Positions 10,125-20,483 are shown, numbered from the stretch's first letter. The stretch is DNA of 64,000 nt from Acanthosepion lycidas (GCA_963932145.1 OZ010595.1:94183095-94247094); one strand, 5' to 3'. Notes: generated by a model not told the origin, from the letters alone. Program-made: numbers and translations.

Positions 10125-11560
10125 CCAGCTTTATGAAGTAGTTTGTTGAGAGCTTGCAATGTTTGGTCAGCACTGAAACCTCAAAACATACAAAATTCAT
10201 TACTTACAAACAACAATTCAAAACAACAACAAAACTCAGCTAAACCAAATCCAAAATAAAATTTACTAAAATACGACAGTATCTATTGACTGTGTGTGAT
10301 TCAGTTTTGTATGGTATTATGGTGAAGAGTTTGAAATGTCTTTTCCTTAATTACATTTTCAAGATAGTAAATATAATGAAAAGTCTCAGTGAACAGTACT
10401 TAACTGGTGTCACTAATATGGGGTGTTCCCAGTTCTTGACTAGGTTAACATGGTGATGTCTTGAATCAATGAGTTCGTTCTTTGGCCACAGTCATTGAAG
10501 GCATGAAAAAAAAAGGGATGAATGACTGCCTTTGTTCCATCTACCGACATGAAGTTCAGTAGCTGGCAGATTTCTCCTTCCTGAGCTGAAAATTTCTGCA
10601 CTATTTATATGTTTAGGATGACTGTTGATGATGTAGGGTGTGGATGTAATTGTAAGCTAAAATTTTCACCTACTTGAGATAAATGCTCGTGGCTAGGAAA
10701 ATGAGTAAAGGAAAAATATGTATTTTCTGATCAATCGTTTTTTAGGTCTGCTACAAGTTTCCGTGTCACCAGTCATCAGGGGTTGATACAAGTGGCACTT
10801 AACAAACTACATGACATCCAAGCTGAAGCTATCCCCACTCAGAAGGAGTATACATCAAAAGCAAATTGCACCTGGCTGCAATTTTGTGATCACAAGATCA
10901 GGGGGAGAGTTGCAAAATAGGACCAAGTAATTCCAACCTACCTGTGACTAAGAGGCCAGGATGTCTTGCTTGCATGGTCAGAGCCCCCATTTGCAATTTA
11001 AGTAAAGCACATATGTGGTTCTTTTATTTTAAAAACTATTGCTAAACTGCATGCATATTGAAAAATTTGAATTAAAGGTTAGCTGCACTGATAAGCAGAT
11101 AGAAGGATCTACATAACTTGATCTGTGCTATGTGCAACTATCAATTACAAATCATTGCAAATAATGGGAATAGTAGACATTTCCTTGTAAGGAAACATTT
11201 CAAATTTTCATTGACTGACTAACCTGTTCTACTGGCAGTTGAAATTTATAAAATCTATCTTTTAAAACAATTTTCCAGGAAAATAGATTTATCAAGTCAA
11301 GTCACTGTTATCACTTTTTCAGTATTAATGGAAGGCTAACATTTTGTTTGAAGTTGTGTGGATGTCAACATCTTCATTGTCATTATTTTCTCTTCAAGTT
11401 ACATGCACTGTCCATTTTAGTTGTTGCTGCTGTTGGAAGTCCTCAAGTGATATAGTTCCTGTTATTTGATACAGTTCTTTGTGATTCAATCCAAAATGTT
11501 CACGGAAGGATGGTCTTCATCAAGACCCTCAGGCTTTACCCATGTGAAGCCATTTCTAAC
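10125..11560. other. Largely unrecognised; dispersed repeat near 11345-11430
   Basis: No gene was recognised. The block at 11345-11430 is the inverted relative of the repeat at 5935-6015 and 36165-36235. The rest is unassigned AT-rich sequence. Confidence 0.4.
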
Positions 11561-11569
11561 CATTGATCT

Positions 11570-11705
11570 GTATACAGATGACAGTTTAGATATTTCTGAG
11601 CAGGTTCTGTACCATACTTAAGATCCATAGTCTTTATCTGATGTGGCTAATTAAGAACATGATACATTAGTTTTGGCTTTGTAGCAATTTGTTGTGTTGA
11701 AATCA
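11570..11705 (-). repeat. LINE fragment, left part of an interrupted copy
   Basis: Similar in order and content to 790-925 (AGTTTAGATATTTCTGA... and TTTTGTAG(C/T)AATTTGTTG). Its continuation is displaced to 12447-12545 by the array and transposase relic between them. Confidence 0.45.
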
Positions 11706-11710
11706 TTTAT

Positions 11711-12010
11711 TTTATTATAGTGGATGGTTACAAGCGAGGGGGGAGATGAGATGAGCTTATTTTATTATAATGGATAGATACAAGCGAGAGGGGAGATGTG
11801 ATGAGCTTATTTTATTATAATGGATAGATACAAGCGAGAGGGGAGATGAGATGAGCTTATTTTATTATAGTGGATAGTTACACGCAAGAAGAGAGATGGG
11901 ATGTGCTTATTTTATTATAGTGGATGGTTACAAGCGAGAGGGGCGATGTGATGAGCTTATTTTATTATAGCGGATGGTTACAAGCAAGAGGGGATATGGG
12001 ACGAGCTTAT
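11711..12010. repeat. Tandem array, six exact 50 bp units
   Basis: Six units of exactly 50 bp start at 11711, 11761, 11811, 11861, 11911 and 11961. Each reads like TTTATTATAGTGGATGGTTA then CAAGCGAGAGGGGAGATG. Only scattered point differences and no length changes are seen. Confidence 0.95.
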
Positions 12011-12440
12011 TTTATTACTACAACAAAGAAACCCTCAATCCTCATTTATATGCCCAGCAACTACCACATGTCTATAAAAATTTGGTTGAAAAGTACCCTG
12101 TGGTCATCAATTGGGAAAATATTATTTCCTTCCATGTCAATTCAATGTAGCAAGAACAAGACATAAGAAAATTCCAGAACATGGTTTTGGTTTGTTCAAC
12201 CCCCACCCACCCACTGTATTCACTTGATCTAACTTTATTTAATTATAAGCTTTTTCAAAACATTAGAAAATGCTTTGAATGGGAAAACTTTCTTTAATGA
12301 AAATCATTTTCAAAATTTTGGTGAAAATGTTTTCACATCAAAACCTGTGGAATTTTACTCAAAAGATATCTTAGGACTTCTTGATAGGTGGCAAAATGTC
12401 ATTACGATTAATGGTGAATATATAATTGGATAACATTTAT
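12011..12440 (+). pseudogene. Mariner transposase C-terminal relic
   Basis: Broken frames show the typical C-terminal order of a mariner transposase. They read NPHLYAQQL..YKNLVEKYPV near 12030-12110, the SLDLTLFNYKLF block near 12215-12260 (equivalent to 'SPDLAPSDYHLF', which carries the last catalytic Asp), GKNFFNENHFQNFGENVF, then KDILGLLDRWQNVITINGEY near 12370-12425. Frameshifts make it inactive. A 13 bp repeat, CATTTATTTTATT, lies on both sides of the array-plus-transposase block (11704-11716 and 12434-12446). Confidence 0.7.
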
Positions 12441-12446
12441 TTTATT

Positions 12447-12545
12447 CCAGATGATAAGTTCTGTTTTTGGAAAGCTTTATCTTGAGTCCTATTTCTTAGA
12501 ACACTTGTTATAAGATGTTGATTTTCTGTTCTAGATTGTTGCGGG
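12447..12545 (-). repeat. LINE reverse-transcriptase fragment, right part of interrupted copy
   Basis: Matches 1095-1175 and, inverted, 31600-31690 (GTTGATTTTCTGTTC..). This is the RT segment just after the YADD block of the RTE-like LINE. Confidence 0.5.
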
Positions 12546-12859
12546 TGGTATAATCGCTTGCAAAACAAATATTGAATGATAGAAGAGAACAACAAACAAA
12601 ATTAAGAGATGAATAAAAATATATATATATATATATTGCCAAGTTTATTTTCGTTAAAGTGCACAAGGGTAAAACATATTTCTGCATGTTCTTGTAGAGA
12701 GTAAAAATTGTGTTGTCCTGAGAAGGACACTTTTGTGGCTGTTGGGAATTTTTGTCCTGTAAACAACAGTTTTGGAGTTATTGAAGAGTGTTGTTCTGTA
12801 AAGTTCATTCTTTTCTCAACTATGAATGCGTATGTTGATGACATTCTTTTTCTTTTTAT

Positions 12860-13160
12860 GTGCTGTGTGCGTTCAGGATGTAGGCGATCATGGCTCTCCA
12901 CTCCCCCTTATCCCTTGTAGCTCTCAACAAGTTTTGTCCCCCTGCCACCTCCCCCAAACCATGTTTTGTCATTCACTTGCTTAGGCTCACCATGCATTGC
13001 TTTGCCTTTTCTCTCTTTTTCCCCTCTATTTGACCTGTGAGTATCAGATTCTCCAGGCCCTCCTTTCTCATTACATGATTTGGGATTTTGTATAGAATGC
13101 TTAAATGACCAGTTCTTATCTCTTCCAGTCCGTTCTTGTTAATAGCGAAAATATAATTGA
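12860..13160 (-). repeat. RTE-like LINE 3' end fragment
   Basis: Antisense frames give MRKEGLENLILTGQIEGKK, which corresponds to the 'KGGLENLTLTGxIEGKRSRGKQR' end of RTE-like reverse transcriptases. The 3' coding end and ATGGCTCTCCACT motif lie near 12890. It is truncated at about 13160. Confidence 0.65.
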
Positions 13161-13299
13161 ATAAAATTTGATTGTACTTTATTTTTTGCAGGTTAAAGCT
13201 GATAAACAAAAACAGAAATAATCATTTATGATTCAATATAATATATTCTTCCAATATTTTATTATAGCATAACTTTTTCTTTTAGTTATGGTACTTAGG

Positions 13300-13570
13300 A
13301 GTGAGGTACAGGAGTGGCTCAGATTGAGGAATCAGAGAGCCAAGTTCAAATTCCAGTCGAATCCATTACATTCACTTACGTGCTAATATACTTGAGAAAG
13401 GTATGAATCCTCTTCTTCTCCCCACCAGCTATGGATAAATAGCAGGGCACACCAGATTCTATAGCCTTGGATGGCAATTAGTCTACCACAGAAAGAAATG
13501 GCAACCTACTGTGGGGAAAAATCTGCCTCATCAGTCATGTATCAAAAGATACATGATCGCCTATGCATGT
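13300..13570 (+). repeat. SINE B (tRNA-Arg-like head)
   Basis: The head is GGAGTGGCTCAGATTGAGGA with a B-box-like AAGTTCAAATTCCAGTC. The body has CACTTACGTGCTAATA, CAGCTATGGATAAATAGCAG and CCTTGGATGGCAATTAGTC. Relatives are at 28765 (plus) and 60330-60570 (minus). The 5S-headed SINEs share the tRNA-like part and body. Confidence 0.7.
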
Positions 13571-13579
13571 ATTATGCAT

Positions 13580-14275
13580 GGCACATAACTGACTGACTCA
13601 GGAAATTGTGGAGAGCACTGATCAGCTATGTACTGAAGAAGAAAAATTGACCAAATCTCTTGAATATGTTTTACAGAGTTCTCTTGAAGTATCAAAATTA
13701 AAGTGAATAGTGTATATGTATACGTATATGTATGCATTGCTCTAAGCATTTTTTTTCTATTTTTTGGCATTCTACCGATTTTATGGAAATGAATTTCAGA
13801 GATGAATCACAAGACAAGAACCATTACAAAAATTCTTCTCAAATGTTTAAAAAAGACTTTAAAGAAAATTGGAAGAATCATAATAACTAAAATAAAAGTA
13901 GAAAATGAATATTTTACAAAGAAATCTTTTTAAATTTCTGCAGGATTTTGTGACTAATGTTTACCAAATTATACATTGTAGCTTTTAAAATGTCAATAAA
14001 TTATTTTGTAATTCTTAAAAATATTAATACTCAAGTTCTTCACACTAGTATCCTTATTCTTATTGTTTTGATCACTATATTTTTGCAAATTAATATTTTG
14101 CCTTTCCTGCCATTCAACATCGCTTTTCATTATTCATTTGTTGAAAACAATATTCAGCTTATAATGGTCATTAAGCCTCTATTCTTATGCAAGATCAATT
14201 CTTTGTAGCTCTCAAGTTGGTACCTTTTGCTTCTTCCCACTTATCATCAAGTTATTTTTTATATAACTATAACAA
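13580..14275. other. No recognisable feature
   Basis: AT-rich. The 83-codon frame at 13957-14208 is hydrophobic and AT-driven and matches nothing recognised. Confidence 0.4.
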
Positions 14276-14279
14276 GTGA

Positions 14280-14700
14280 TGGAAAATGTGACACAGTAAT
14301 CTGGATTAGTGAAAGATGACTTCCAGAAGCTAAGCAAAGTATAATGAGATGGGAAAATTTTGTTACAAAGAAATTAGTCCTAACCTACTATCTAATATCA
14401 ATCCTCCTATATGTGAATACTGGACAATCATCACAGATGAAGCGGAGACTTAAAGTAACATAGATACAGCCCAATAGAAAAATGCTAAGAATACCATGGA
14501 TGGAACATATGAGCAATGAGGAGGTTTTAAGGAAAATAGAAACAGAAATGATACTTGTATTTAGGATCAGAAGGAGACAGTTGAAATTTCTAGGGTATAA
14601 TGTGGAAAGTGGGTTTGGAGAATTTGACACTCATCAAACATATTGAAGGTCAGTAGAGGTTAATGGATTAATTTGCTCTTATAGACTTATGAAGTCTTTG
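14280..14700 (+). pseudogene. RTE-like LINE, C-terminal reverse-transcriptase fragment
   Basis: Sense frames give YVNTGQSSQMKRRLKVT, then RKMLRIPWMEHMSNEEVLR and RIRRRQLKFLGYNVESGFG. This is the well-known end of RTE-like ORFs ('RRMLRIPWTEHVSNEEVLRKI'). Stops interrupt it, and it is cut off near 14700. Confidence 0.7.
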
Positions 14701-14829
14701 TGGATTACTTAAAGCCAAAACATATTTTGGACAGCATTCGTTTCTCAAGTGGTCACTATCTAAGTACTGAATAGATTTAACACTAATTAAATTCAGTGAT
14801 CACACGAGAACTGATGTTTTCAAAAGGAA

Positions 14830-14895
14830 CAGATTTGATTCAATTTGGCAAATCAACTCCTTATGGGTCATTTAATGCTGAAATTTAATTTTCTT
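14830..14895 (-). repeat. Isolated copy of the shared SINE 3' tail
   Basis: In reverse this reads GGCATTAAATGACCCATAAG then GGAGTTGATTTGCCAAATTG, the same tail as SINE C and the 25.2 kb SINE. The region to 15125 may be a decayed SINE C body, but I cannot show it. Confidence 0.55.
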
Positions 14896-15129
14896 GGGAG
14901 CTTTGAAGGAATAAAAATATGGTATGTTATTCTACTTTCAAAACTGAATCCATGGTAGATGATACTCAGCTTTTAAGCATATGAATATTTTTGTGCACAT
15001 AATTACTAGCAGCAGTGTGTATTTTATGCTGTAGTTTTTGAACTTATATTTTTGAATACAGTTTGATCATAAATTGAAGGATATTATATTGATTAATATC
15101 ATCAAAGCATTCTTTCATGTTAGTAGGTT

Positions 15130-15775
15130 GGTTAATTTTGTTTAGTGGCATATCAACACTTCTATGGGTTATTTAATACTGAAATTTAAATGTTGTGAAA
15201 ATTATTTTATGACTTCAACTAAATATATTTTGACTGCAATTGTATGCCTTCAACTGCAGATAAAAATGTATTGTTGGTCATTTTACTATAAAATATATTG
15301 TTGGTCATTTTGCTATTAAATGTATTATTGGTCATTTTGTTATAAAATGTATTGTTGGTCATTTTGCTAAAAAATGTATTGTTGGTAATTTTGCTAAAAA
15401 ATGTATTGTTGGTAATTTTGCTATAAAATGAATTGTTGGTAATTTTGCTAAAAAATGTATTGTTGGTCATTTCGCTATAAAATGTATTGTTGGTCATTTT
15501 GCTAGAAAATTGTATTGTTGGTAATTTTTCTATAAATAGGTATTGTGGGTATTTTTTATATAAAAATGTATTACTGGTATTTTTACTGCAAAAATGTATT
15601 TTATACTTTCATAGTGTTCTGGCCCCAATATGGGAGTTAACTATTTGCCCATAGCTGGGACCTAAATATGTGCTACAGTCCTCAAAACCTTCAATATCTT
15701 GATCAGAGTCCTTGCTGTCAGGTTGAGTTTATCATCATACACAGGACTAAGGTTGAGTTGGGAAACCCTACATAA
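15130..15775 (-). repeat. SINE C copy with expanded ~27 bp internal array
   Basis: In reverse orientation the copy runs from the head (15775) through CCAGCTATGGGCAAATAGTTA near 15650. A 27 bp unit (TTGTTGGTCATTTTGCTATA and variants) is then repeated about twelve times at 15265-15600, followed by the shared tail near 15135-15185. Because 27 is a multiple of three, the array leaves an artificial frame of about 92 codons at 15219-15497 made of MTNNTF-like repeats. Confidence 0.75.
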
Positions 15776-15819
15776 CATAATGAGCATGTGTAAATAAGTG
15801 ACAGAACATGGATTGGGAG

Positions 15820-15935
15820 GAATAATAAGATAACAAACATTGAGTTGTTATACAAAGTATAGAAAGCTGTGGAGAGTCATCGTCTACCTTGTCCTAAAGG
15901 AACTTGGCATATAAAAAGAAATCAGCAGATCTTGG
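15820..15935 (+). repeat. RTE-like LINE 3' end fragment
   Basis: The segment YKVxKAVESHRLPCPKGTW-like and the AAGGAACTTGGCATATAAA end resemble the family's 3' terminus. It is short and decayed. Confidence 0.35.
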
Positions 15936-15937
15936 TG

Positions 15938-16246
15938 TTATTTGTTCTCACTGTAGATCTTCTGATGGGGACTGATCTCTATATGGTCCAAGTTATGCCA
16001 TAGAATAGCACGGTCACTGCATATAACATTTTCCTGATGTTGAAAGCAATGAACCATTCCTTTCTTTACACAGAAACCATGATTTGGATTAAAATTTAAA
16101 TTCACTCCCATGTGTTTTAGCTTTACATATATAGATATTTTAAGCCTGCATTCAGTGCAGGCCAGCAGGACATTTCGAAAAGCATGTCTTTTGGTATGTT
16201 TCTTTCCAGCATTGGTCTTATTTATTCCACATGAATGCTTGTACAT
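15938..16246 (-). CDS. Unrecognised 102-codon open frame
   Basis: The frame contains Cys/His-bearing segments (LLACTECRLKISI, KKGMVHCFQHQENVICSDR, WHNLDHIEI) and is not low in complexity. I do not recognise the family. It lies between two LINE fragments and may be part of an unrecognised element. Confidence that it is a real gene is low. Confidence 0.2.
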   Translation of the reverse strand: MYKHSCGINKTNAGKKHTKRHAFRNVLLACTECRLKISIYVKLKHMGVNLNFNPNHGFCVKKGMVHCFQHQENVICSDRAILWHNLDHIEISPHQKIYSENK

Positions 16247-16399
16247 GCAGTATCCTAATCATGATTATTTTTTATCAAAGTGTTTCAGATAGTATGCTCT
16301 TTGGTCTTCTTCAGGAAGATTCAGTGTTATCCAATATTTCTTTTACAAATTTTGACATTTCTCTAGTAACAATTCAATTTTAATTAATTGTTATTCATT

Positions 16400-17850
16400 T
16401 TATTTTATCATTTCACTTAAAGCAAGTTGATAAAGCTAATAAGACACAAAGGGTTATTGAGGGCAAAAGAAACTTAGAAACATTATTGAGGAGAAAAGAC
16501 AATAAAAAACAGGATTGAAAGAGACAGAAAATGATGATTGACACTGCATTTAAATTTTTGAAGATCAAAATTGAAGTGAGATGTGCAAGAAAAGAAATTG
16601 AGGGCATTGAACTCATGGTTACATCTAAGATTTTCAAGTGTAAAATGATGAGACCTAGCTGCCAATCTAGTACTGCTCTTAAATTGATAAAGTTAAGATA
16701 TCAAAGAGAAAAACTTTGAACAATTGCTGTGAAAATATTTATAGAAAAGGCACAGGAAATGTACATTATGATGGTGGAGGGGAGAAAATGACTGAAGTTG
16801 TGATGCCAAGTCAGAACCAATAACTTTGTAGATTCTTCTTTGAATTTTGGCAACAATATTTAAGTACATAACAGAAGCACAAGACCAGATGTAGCAGCAA
16901 TATTCAATGCCTAGGCAAATGGTCGACATAATGGTAGATTCTGTCAAAAAAAATTGTCCAGCAGGATACAGTGAACCAACTTTCCTAGCAGCAGTCCTAG
17001 CAATTGATTCAATATAATTGTTCCACTTCATGGCAGCATAAAATGTTATTTCAAGAAGGTGTAATGAATCACTCTTCTGGAGGTTAGAATCAGCCATACT
17101 GATGGAAGGTAAAATGTGTTCTCTCAGATGATTCAAAGAGAGCATTTTTATTTTGGTGGCATTAAAATTAACAAGCCATTCTTTGTCTCAGTTAACAACA
17201 GATTGTAGGTAATTTTTCAGATCAGCTGCCAATTTATCAAACTGATTATGCTTACTGTTAAGACAGGTATAAATAGTTGTATCATCATCATGATATCAAG
17301 TTGAGAACGAATGACATATGAAAGGCCATTGTTGATGGAACTTAGTAACAACACAGGTCTAAGAATAGAAGCCTGGGTTAAACTGACATTCATGCAGAAA
17401 GATCTAGAAGAGTAGCTGTTCAAGAGAGAATGTCTTTGAAATAAACAATGCAACAGTCCGAGTTTCACTATCCTTATCTAAAGCTTGATAGACTTCTTCA
17501 GTAATAACCATTTACACCTCATCAGTTGACCTAGAGAAGCAAAAGCCAAAGTGCTTATCTGAAAGAAGACTTTGTGAAGTGAGATGATTAACCAATTCAG
17601 AGTTGAGAAGAGCTTCTAGTACTTTGCCAAAAAGAGGTAGAATGCTAATATGCTGAGAGAAGGATCAGATGGTTCACCTGAGTTGTTAAATACTGGAATA
17701 AATAAAACAAAACACAATAAAATTAAACAATGATGACTTAAGATAGTTGAAAGCATTGGTCGTATTTTTTTATTTTTATTTTGAAATGAACTTCGGCCAA
17801 TTTCTGAGAGAATTACCTTCTTGCCTGACAAGGATTATTTATAATTTCTG
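16400..17850 (-). pseudogene. J1 LINE copy, antisense, RT domain
   Basis: The 3' tail begins near 16420 and is followed by the LTSILIFKNLNAVS-type end of ORF2. Then come the RT C-terminus (LGIEYCCYIWSCA, VAKIQRRIYKVIGSD, ARTAARKVGSLYPAGQF at 16693-17145), the thumb/YADD neighbourhood at 17220-17300 (a TTIYTCLN-like stretch), and a GILGPVLFL-like RT block near 17350. Several stops and frameshifts break it. The 5' limit near 17850 is estimated. Confidence 0.75.
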
Positions 17851-17894
17851 AAGTTCATGATAAAATTAATCAATGCAACATGTCTATTGTCTTT

Positions 17895-17940
17895 AATAAT
17901 AATAATAATAATAATAATAATGATAATAATAATAATTATA
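17895..17940. repeat. (AAT)n microsatellite
   Basis: A run of AAT units with one GAT interruption, directly followed by (AT)n. Confidence 0.9.
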
Positions 17941-17966
17941 ACATACATATATATATATATATATAT

Positions 17967-17994
17967 ATTTTATTAGCAACAGGACTCCATGTGC

Positions 17995-18052
<58 letters not shown>

Positions 18053-18080
18053 GCACATTGAGTGCTGTTGTTAATAAAAT
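17967..18080. repeat. Foldback repeat with (AT)n core
   Basis: Arms of 35 bp (17967-18001 and 18046-18080) match with three differences. Each contains TTATTA(G/A)CAACAG and TGTGCAATATTA. The interior is pure (AT)n. Confidence 0.85.
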
Positions 18081-18138
18081 AGTTCTTGATGCAATATAAC
18101 AGAGTTATAAACTATATATTAATGAATATACATATTAA

Positions 18139-18321
18139 TTCCTCACCAGTAGCATGACTTGGAGTTTCATGCACAACACTATCATCAGGTGCTGAGTTAA
18201 GATTGACCATTACACAATTTAACAAAATTAAGATTAACAAATTTACTCAGAGCTTGAAGATTGTGTTGTGCATGAAATATCAAGTCAAGTTATGCATGAA
18301 AGTTGGGCTACTCATGAGGAA
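18139..18321. repeat. Foldback repeat
   Basis: Left arm 18139-18180 pairs with right arm 18262-18321. Both hold a TTTCATGCACAACAC-type core, and the right arm has an insertion of about 18 bp. The loop-proximal parts (ATCATCAGGTGCTGAG / ACTCAGAGCTTGAAGAT) continue the stem imperfectly. An (AT)n run begins just outside at 18322. Confidence 0.7.
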
Positions 18322-18419
18322 ATATATATATATATATATATATATATGAAGAAATATAGTCTTAAGGTGTGCTATATTTATGGAATAAAGTGCTCAATAT
18401 CAGAGATAGAATGTGTGTA

Positions 18420-18567
18420 AATATAAAAGTGAACATAGAAATCAACACTTAGAGGCAACAGTCTGTTTCATGCTATATGCAATCGTCAGGCCACGTGGCC
18501 TGATGATTGCATATAGCATGAAACAGACTGTTGCCTCTAAGTGTTGATTTCTATGTTCACTTTTATA

Positions 18568-18569
<2 letters not shown>
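18420..18569. repeat. 150 bp near-perfect palindrome
   Basis: Two 75 bp arms meet at CCACGTGG (centre 18494/18495) with a single mismatch. The arms contain GTGAACATAGAAATCAACAC and CAGTCTGTTTCATGCTATA. The right side runs directly into (AT)n (18570-18636). The left flank (TGCTCAATATCAGAGATAG) recurs inverted beside the foldback at 19.84 kb. The GTCTGTTTCATG core recurs at 43.6 kb. Confidence 0.95.

Positions 18570-18636
<67 letters not shown>
18570..18636. repeat. (AT)n
   Basis: Long pure AT dinucleotide run abutting the palindrome. Confidence 0.95.
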
Positions 18637-18640
<4 letters not shown>

Positions 18641-18765
18641 ACTTACTTGCTTGGCAATCTTTATACAGTTGAAAAATAACTGGAGAGGCTTTATATCATA
18701 ACTTGTATTTATATACAGAAGTAATGTATAGAAGAAATATTGTTGAGTTTTGGAATTTGTGAATG

Positions 18766-18810
18766 CTCTAAAACATTCTTAAGCTTACACAGCTTAAGAA
18801 TGTTTTAGAG
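18766..18810. repeat. Small perfect hairpin, 20 bp stem
   Basis: CTCTAAAACATTCTTAAGCT (18766-18785) and its exact complement (18791-18810) are separated by a 5 nt loop, TACAC. Confidence 0.9.
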
Positions 18811-18839
18811 GAAAGGTAAACTAAGGAGGATGTCAAGTG

Positions 18840-19205
18840 ATGCATTTTATTGTCTTGTAATTGAAAGCGAGCAAATATTCTTCAATTTTTATTTATTTAT
18901 TTTGATTTTAAGATAATTATTATTTATTTTGTTTAATTATTTATGTATTAATTTTAAATATTTAAAGGTCATTTTTTTTCATTTTTTTATAATTTTTATG
19001 GCTATCTCTGTTGGCTTGAGTAGAGATTTCCTTTAAGAAAGGATATATTTGAAAATTGTTATGTAGGAGATTCTTTCATTATGAACATAAGAATGATCTA
19101 CTACATGACAATTTAAAAATAAATAAACAAATAAAAATGCGACAAAACCAATTGGAATCTTCTAAGCTTTATTCATTAGATTCCTAATTATTACTTTTGT
19201 TGCGC
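18840..19205. other. No recognisable feature
   Basis: AT-rich, T-rich sequence without recognisable coding or repeat content. Confidence 0.4.
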
Positions 19206-19420
19206 AGTTCATCGAAGACAAATTGTTTCACATACGTTTTCAACGCATTGCTTTAGTAACTTTATCAAAATCAATCTCTTCAGATCTGGTACTTTGCAAC
19301 TGCTATTGTATATTTCATTTAAAAATTCAGCAATCCTATTGTTCACAAATCTGTCAAATGCTGCCAGAATCTCTCTGAGAATCTTATCTAGCGCCATGGT
19401 TTTTCATTCTCTTTATATTG
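19205..19420 (-). pseudogene. RTE-like LINE RT fragment
   Basis: The antisense peptide FVNNRIAEFLNEIYNSS then KVPDLKRLILIKLLKQ corresponds to the region of RTE-like RTs that reads 'LNEIYNSGxxPxDLxRSIFIxLPKKxGA'. The piece is short and changes frame at the expected LPKKPGA block. Confidence 0.6.
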
Positions 19421-19800
19421 ACCATCATTGTTCTTAATTCAGATTTGGTATCTTGGGTCTTTTCAGGTTTTTATGTATTGTAGGTTTCTCTCATAATCTT
19501 AGTCTTGACCATTAATGTTCTTACTTTCAATTTTTGTATCCCGGTAACTTCCATGTTTTTATGTATTGTAGCTTTAATTCCTCTGATTTCATTGCAGAGT
19601 TCACCCGGGTAATCATTTTATTTATGATCATTCTTTCTTTGTGATTTTATATATCCTGGTGAAGCATATGTTTTCTCTCCTGCTATTTCTTTCATGTTTT
19701 TGTGCCTCCCTACTGTGTCCTTCAGGTTTTTTTGATATCCTACACCTTTCCTTTTTAGCCATTTCTATTTTGCTTCCTTGCACTTATCTCTGACAGTTTT
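19420..19800. other. No recognisable feature
   Basis: T-rich sequence; nothing assigned. It may hold decayed upstream RTE-like sequence but no peptide motif is legible. Confidence 0.35.
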
Positions 19801-19836
19801 GTTTATATATATATATATATATATATATATTTCGTT

Positions 19837-19943
19837 GGATAGATGTGAGTTTGTGACCCTGGGTTTCACGCTTTAGCGATCGTCAGACAAACTCTGACGA
19901 TCACTAAAGCGTGAAATCCAGGGTCACAGACTCACATCTATCC
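19837..19943. repeat. Foldback repeat, 51 bp arms
   Basis: Arms 19837-19887 and 19893-19943 differ at three positions and are separated by CAAAC. The inner ends read CGATCGTCAGA / TCTGACGATC, similar to the CAATCGTCAGG core of the 18.42 kb palindrome. The right flank GCTCTATCTCTGATATTGAG is the inverted form of the left flank at 18.39 kb. An (AT)n run lies at 19805-19830. Confidence 0.9.
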
Positions 19944-20064
19944 GACCAAATATGTTAGCTCTATCTCTGATATTGAGCGCTTTCTAATAAGTACTGCGAA
20001 TATAATATATAAATAATTATACATATATATATATATTTATTTATATTTATATACACACACTTTT

Positions 20065-20107
<43 letters not shown>

Positions 20108-20130
20108 AAAATTATTATATTAAAATAATT

Positions 20131-20450
20131 GTCAGACGTTGTCCATTTCATAATGTGTGATATCATTTGTTTGCATTTGGATACACATTGAGCAGATATG
20201 AATGTACGTGAGAGAATCACGGGGATTGTCGTTCAAAAGCAGTAAAATCAACCTTTCTAACTGAACGATCCTCTGTGGCACAATTGGCTAAGGCCTGTCA
20301 GGCTATATGACGGTTCTGTATAAGATACAGGTTCGATTCCTGTCGGAGGACAAATATTTTCAATGAAAATTTCTTGGATATTCAGGCCGGTAAATGTTGT
20401 TAATACTGTTTATTATAAAAACAGAGCATTTGCTTAAATATTTGTATGTA
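20131..20450 (+). repeat. SINE D, tRNA-like unit inside a longer repeat
   Basis: An 82 nt tRNA-like segment (20269-20350) has fully pairable acceptor ends (TCCTCTG / CGGAGGA), an A-box-like GTGGCACAATTGGCTAAG and a canonical T arm (ACAGGTTCGATTCCTGT). The anticodon loop would be GGCTATA, without the usual T33. A working tRNA gene is therefore unlikely. About 135 bp upstream and 100 bp downstream are conserved in the copies at 34.4 and 41.2 kb, which shows the unit is a dispersed repeat. (AT)n runs flank it on both sides. Confidence 0.75.
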
Positions 20451-20483
20451 TAAAAGGAATGTATAAACATAAAAATGTCTTAA

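Noticed and set aside
11711-12010. CRISPR-like array (50 bp regular repeats)
   Set aside because: There are no unique spacers, the units are contiguous and the genome is eukaryotic.
15219-15497. 92-codon Asn/Thr/Phe repeat protein
   Set aside because: Explained by the 27 bp array inside SINE C.
20269-20350. Functional tRNA gene
   Set aside because: The acceptor and T arms pair, but the anticodon loop lacks T33 and would read CTA. The unit is embedded in a repeat present at least three times.
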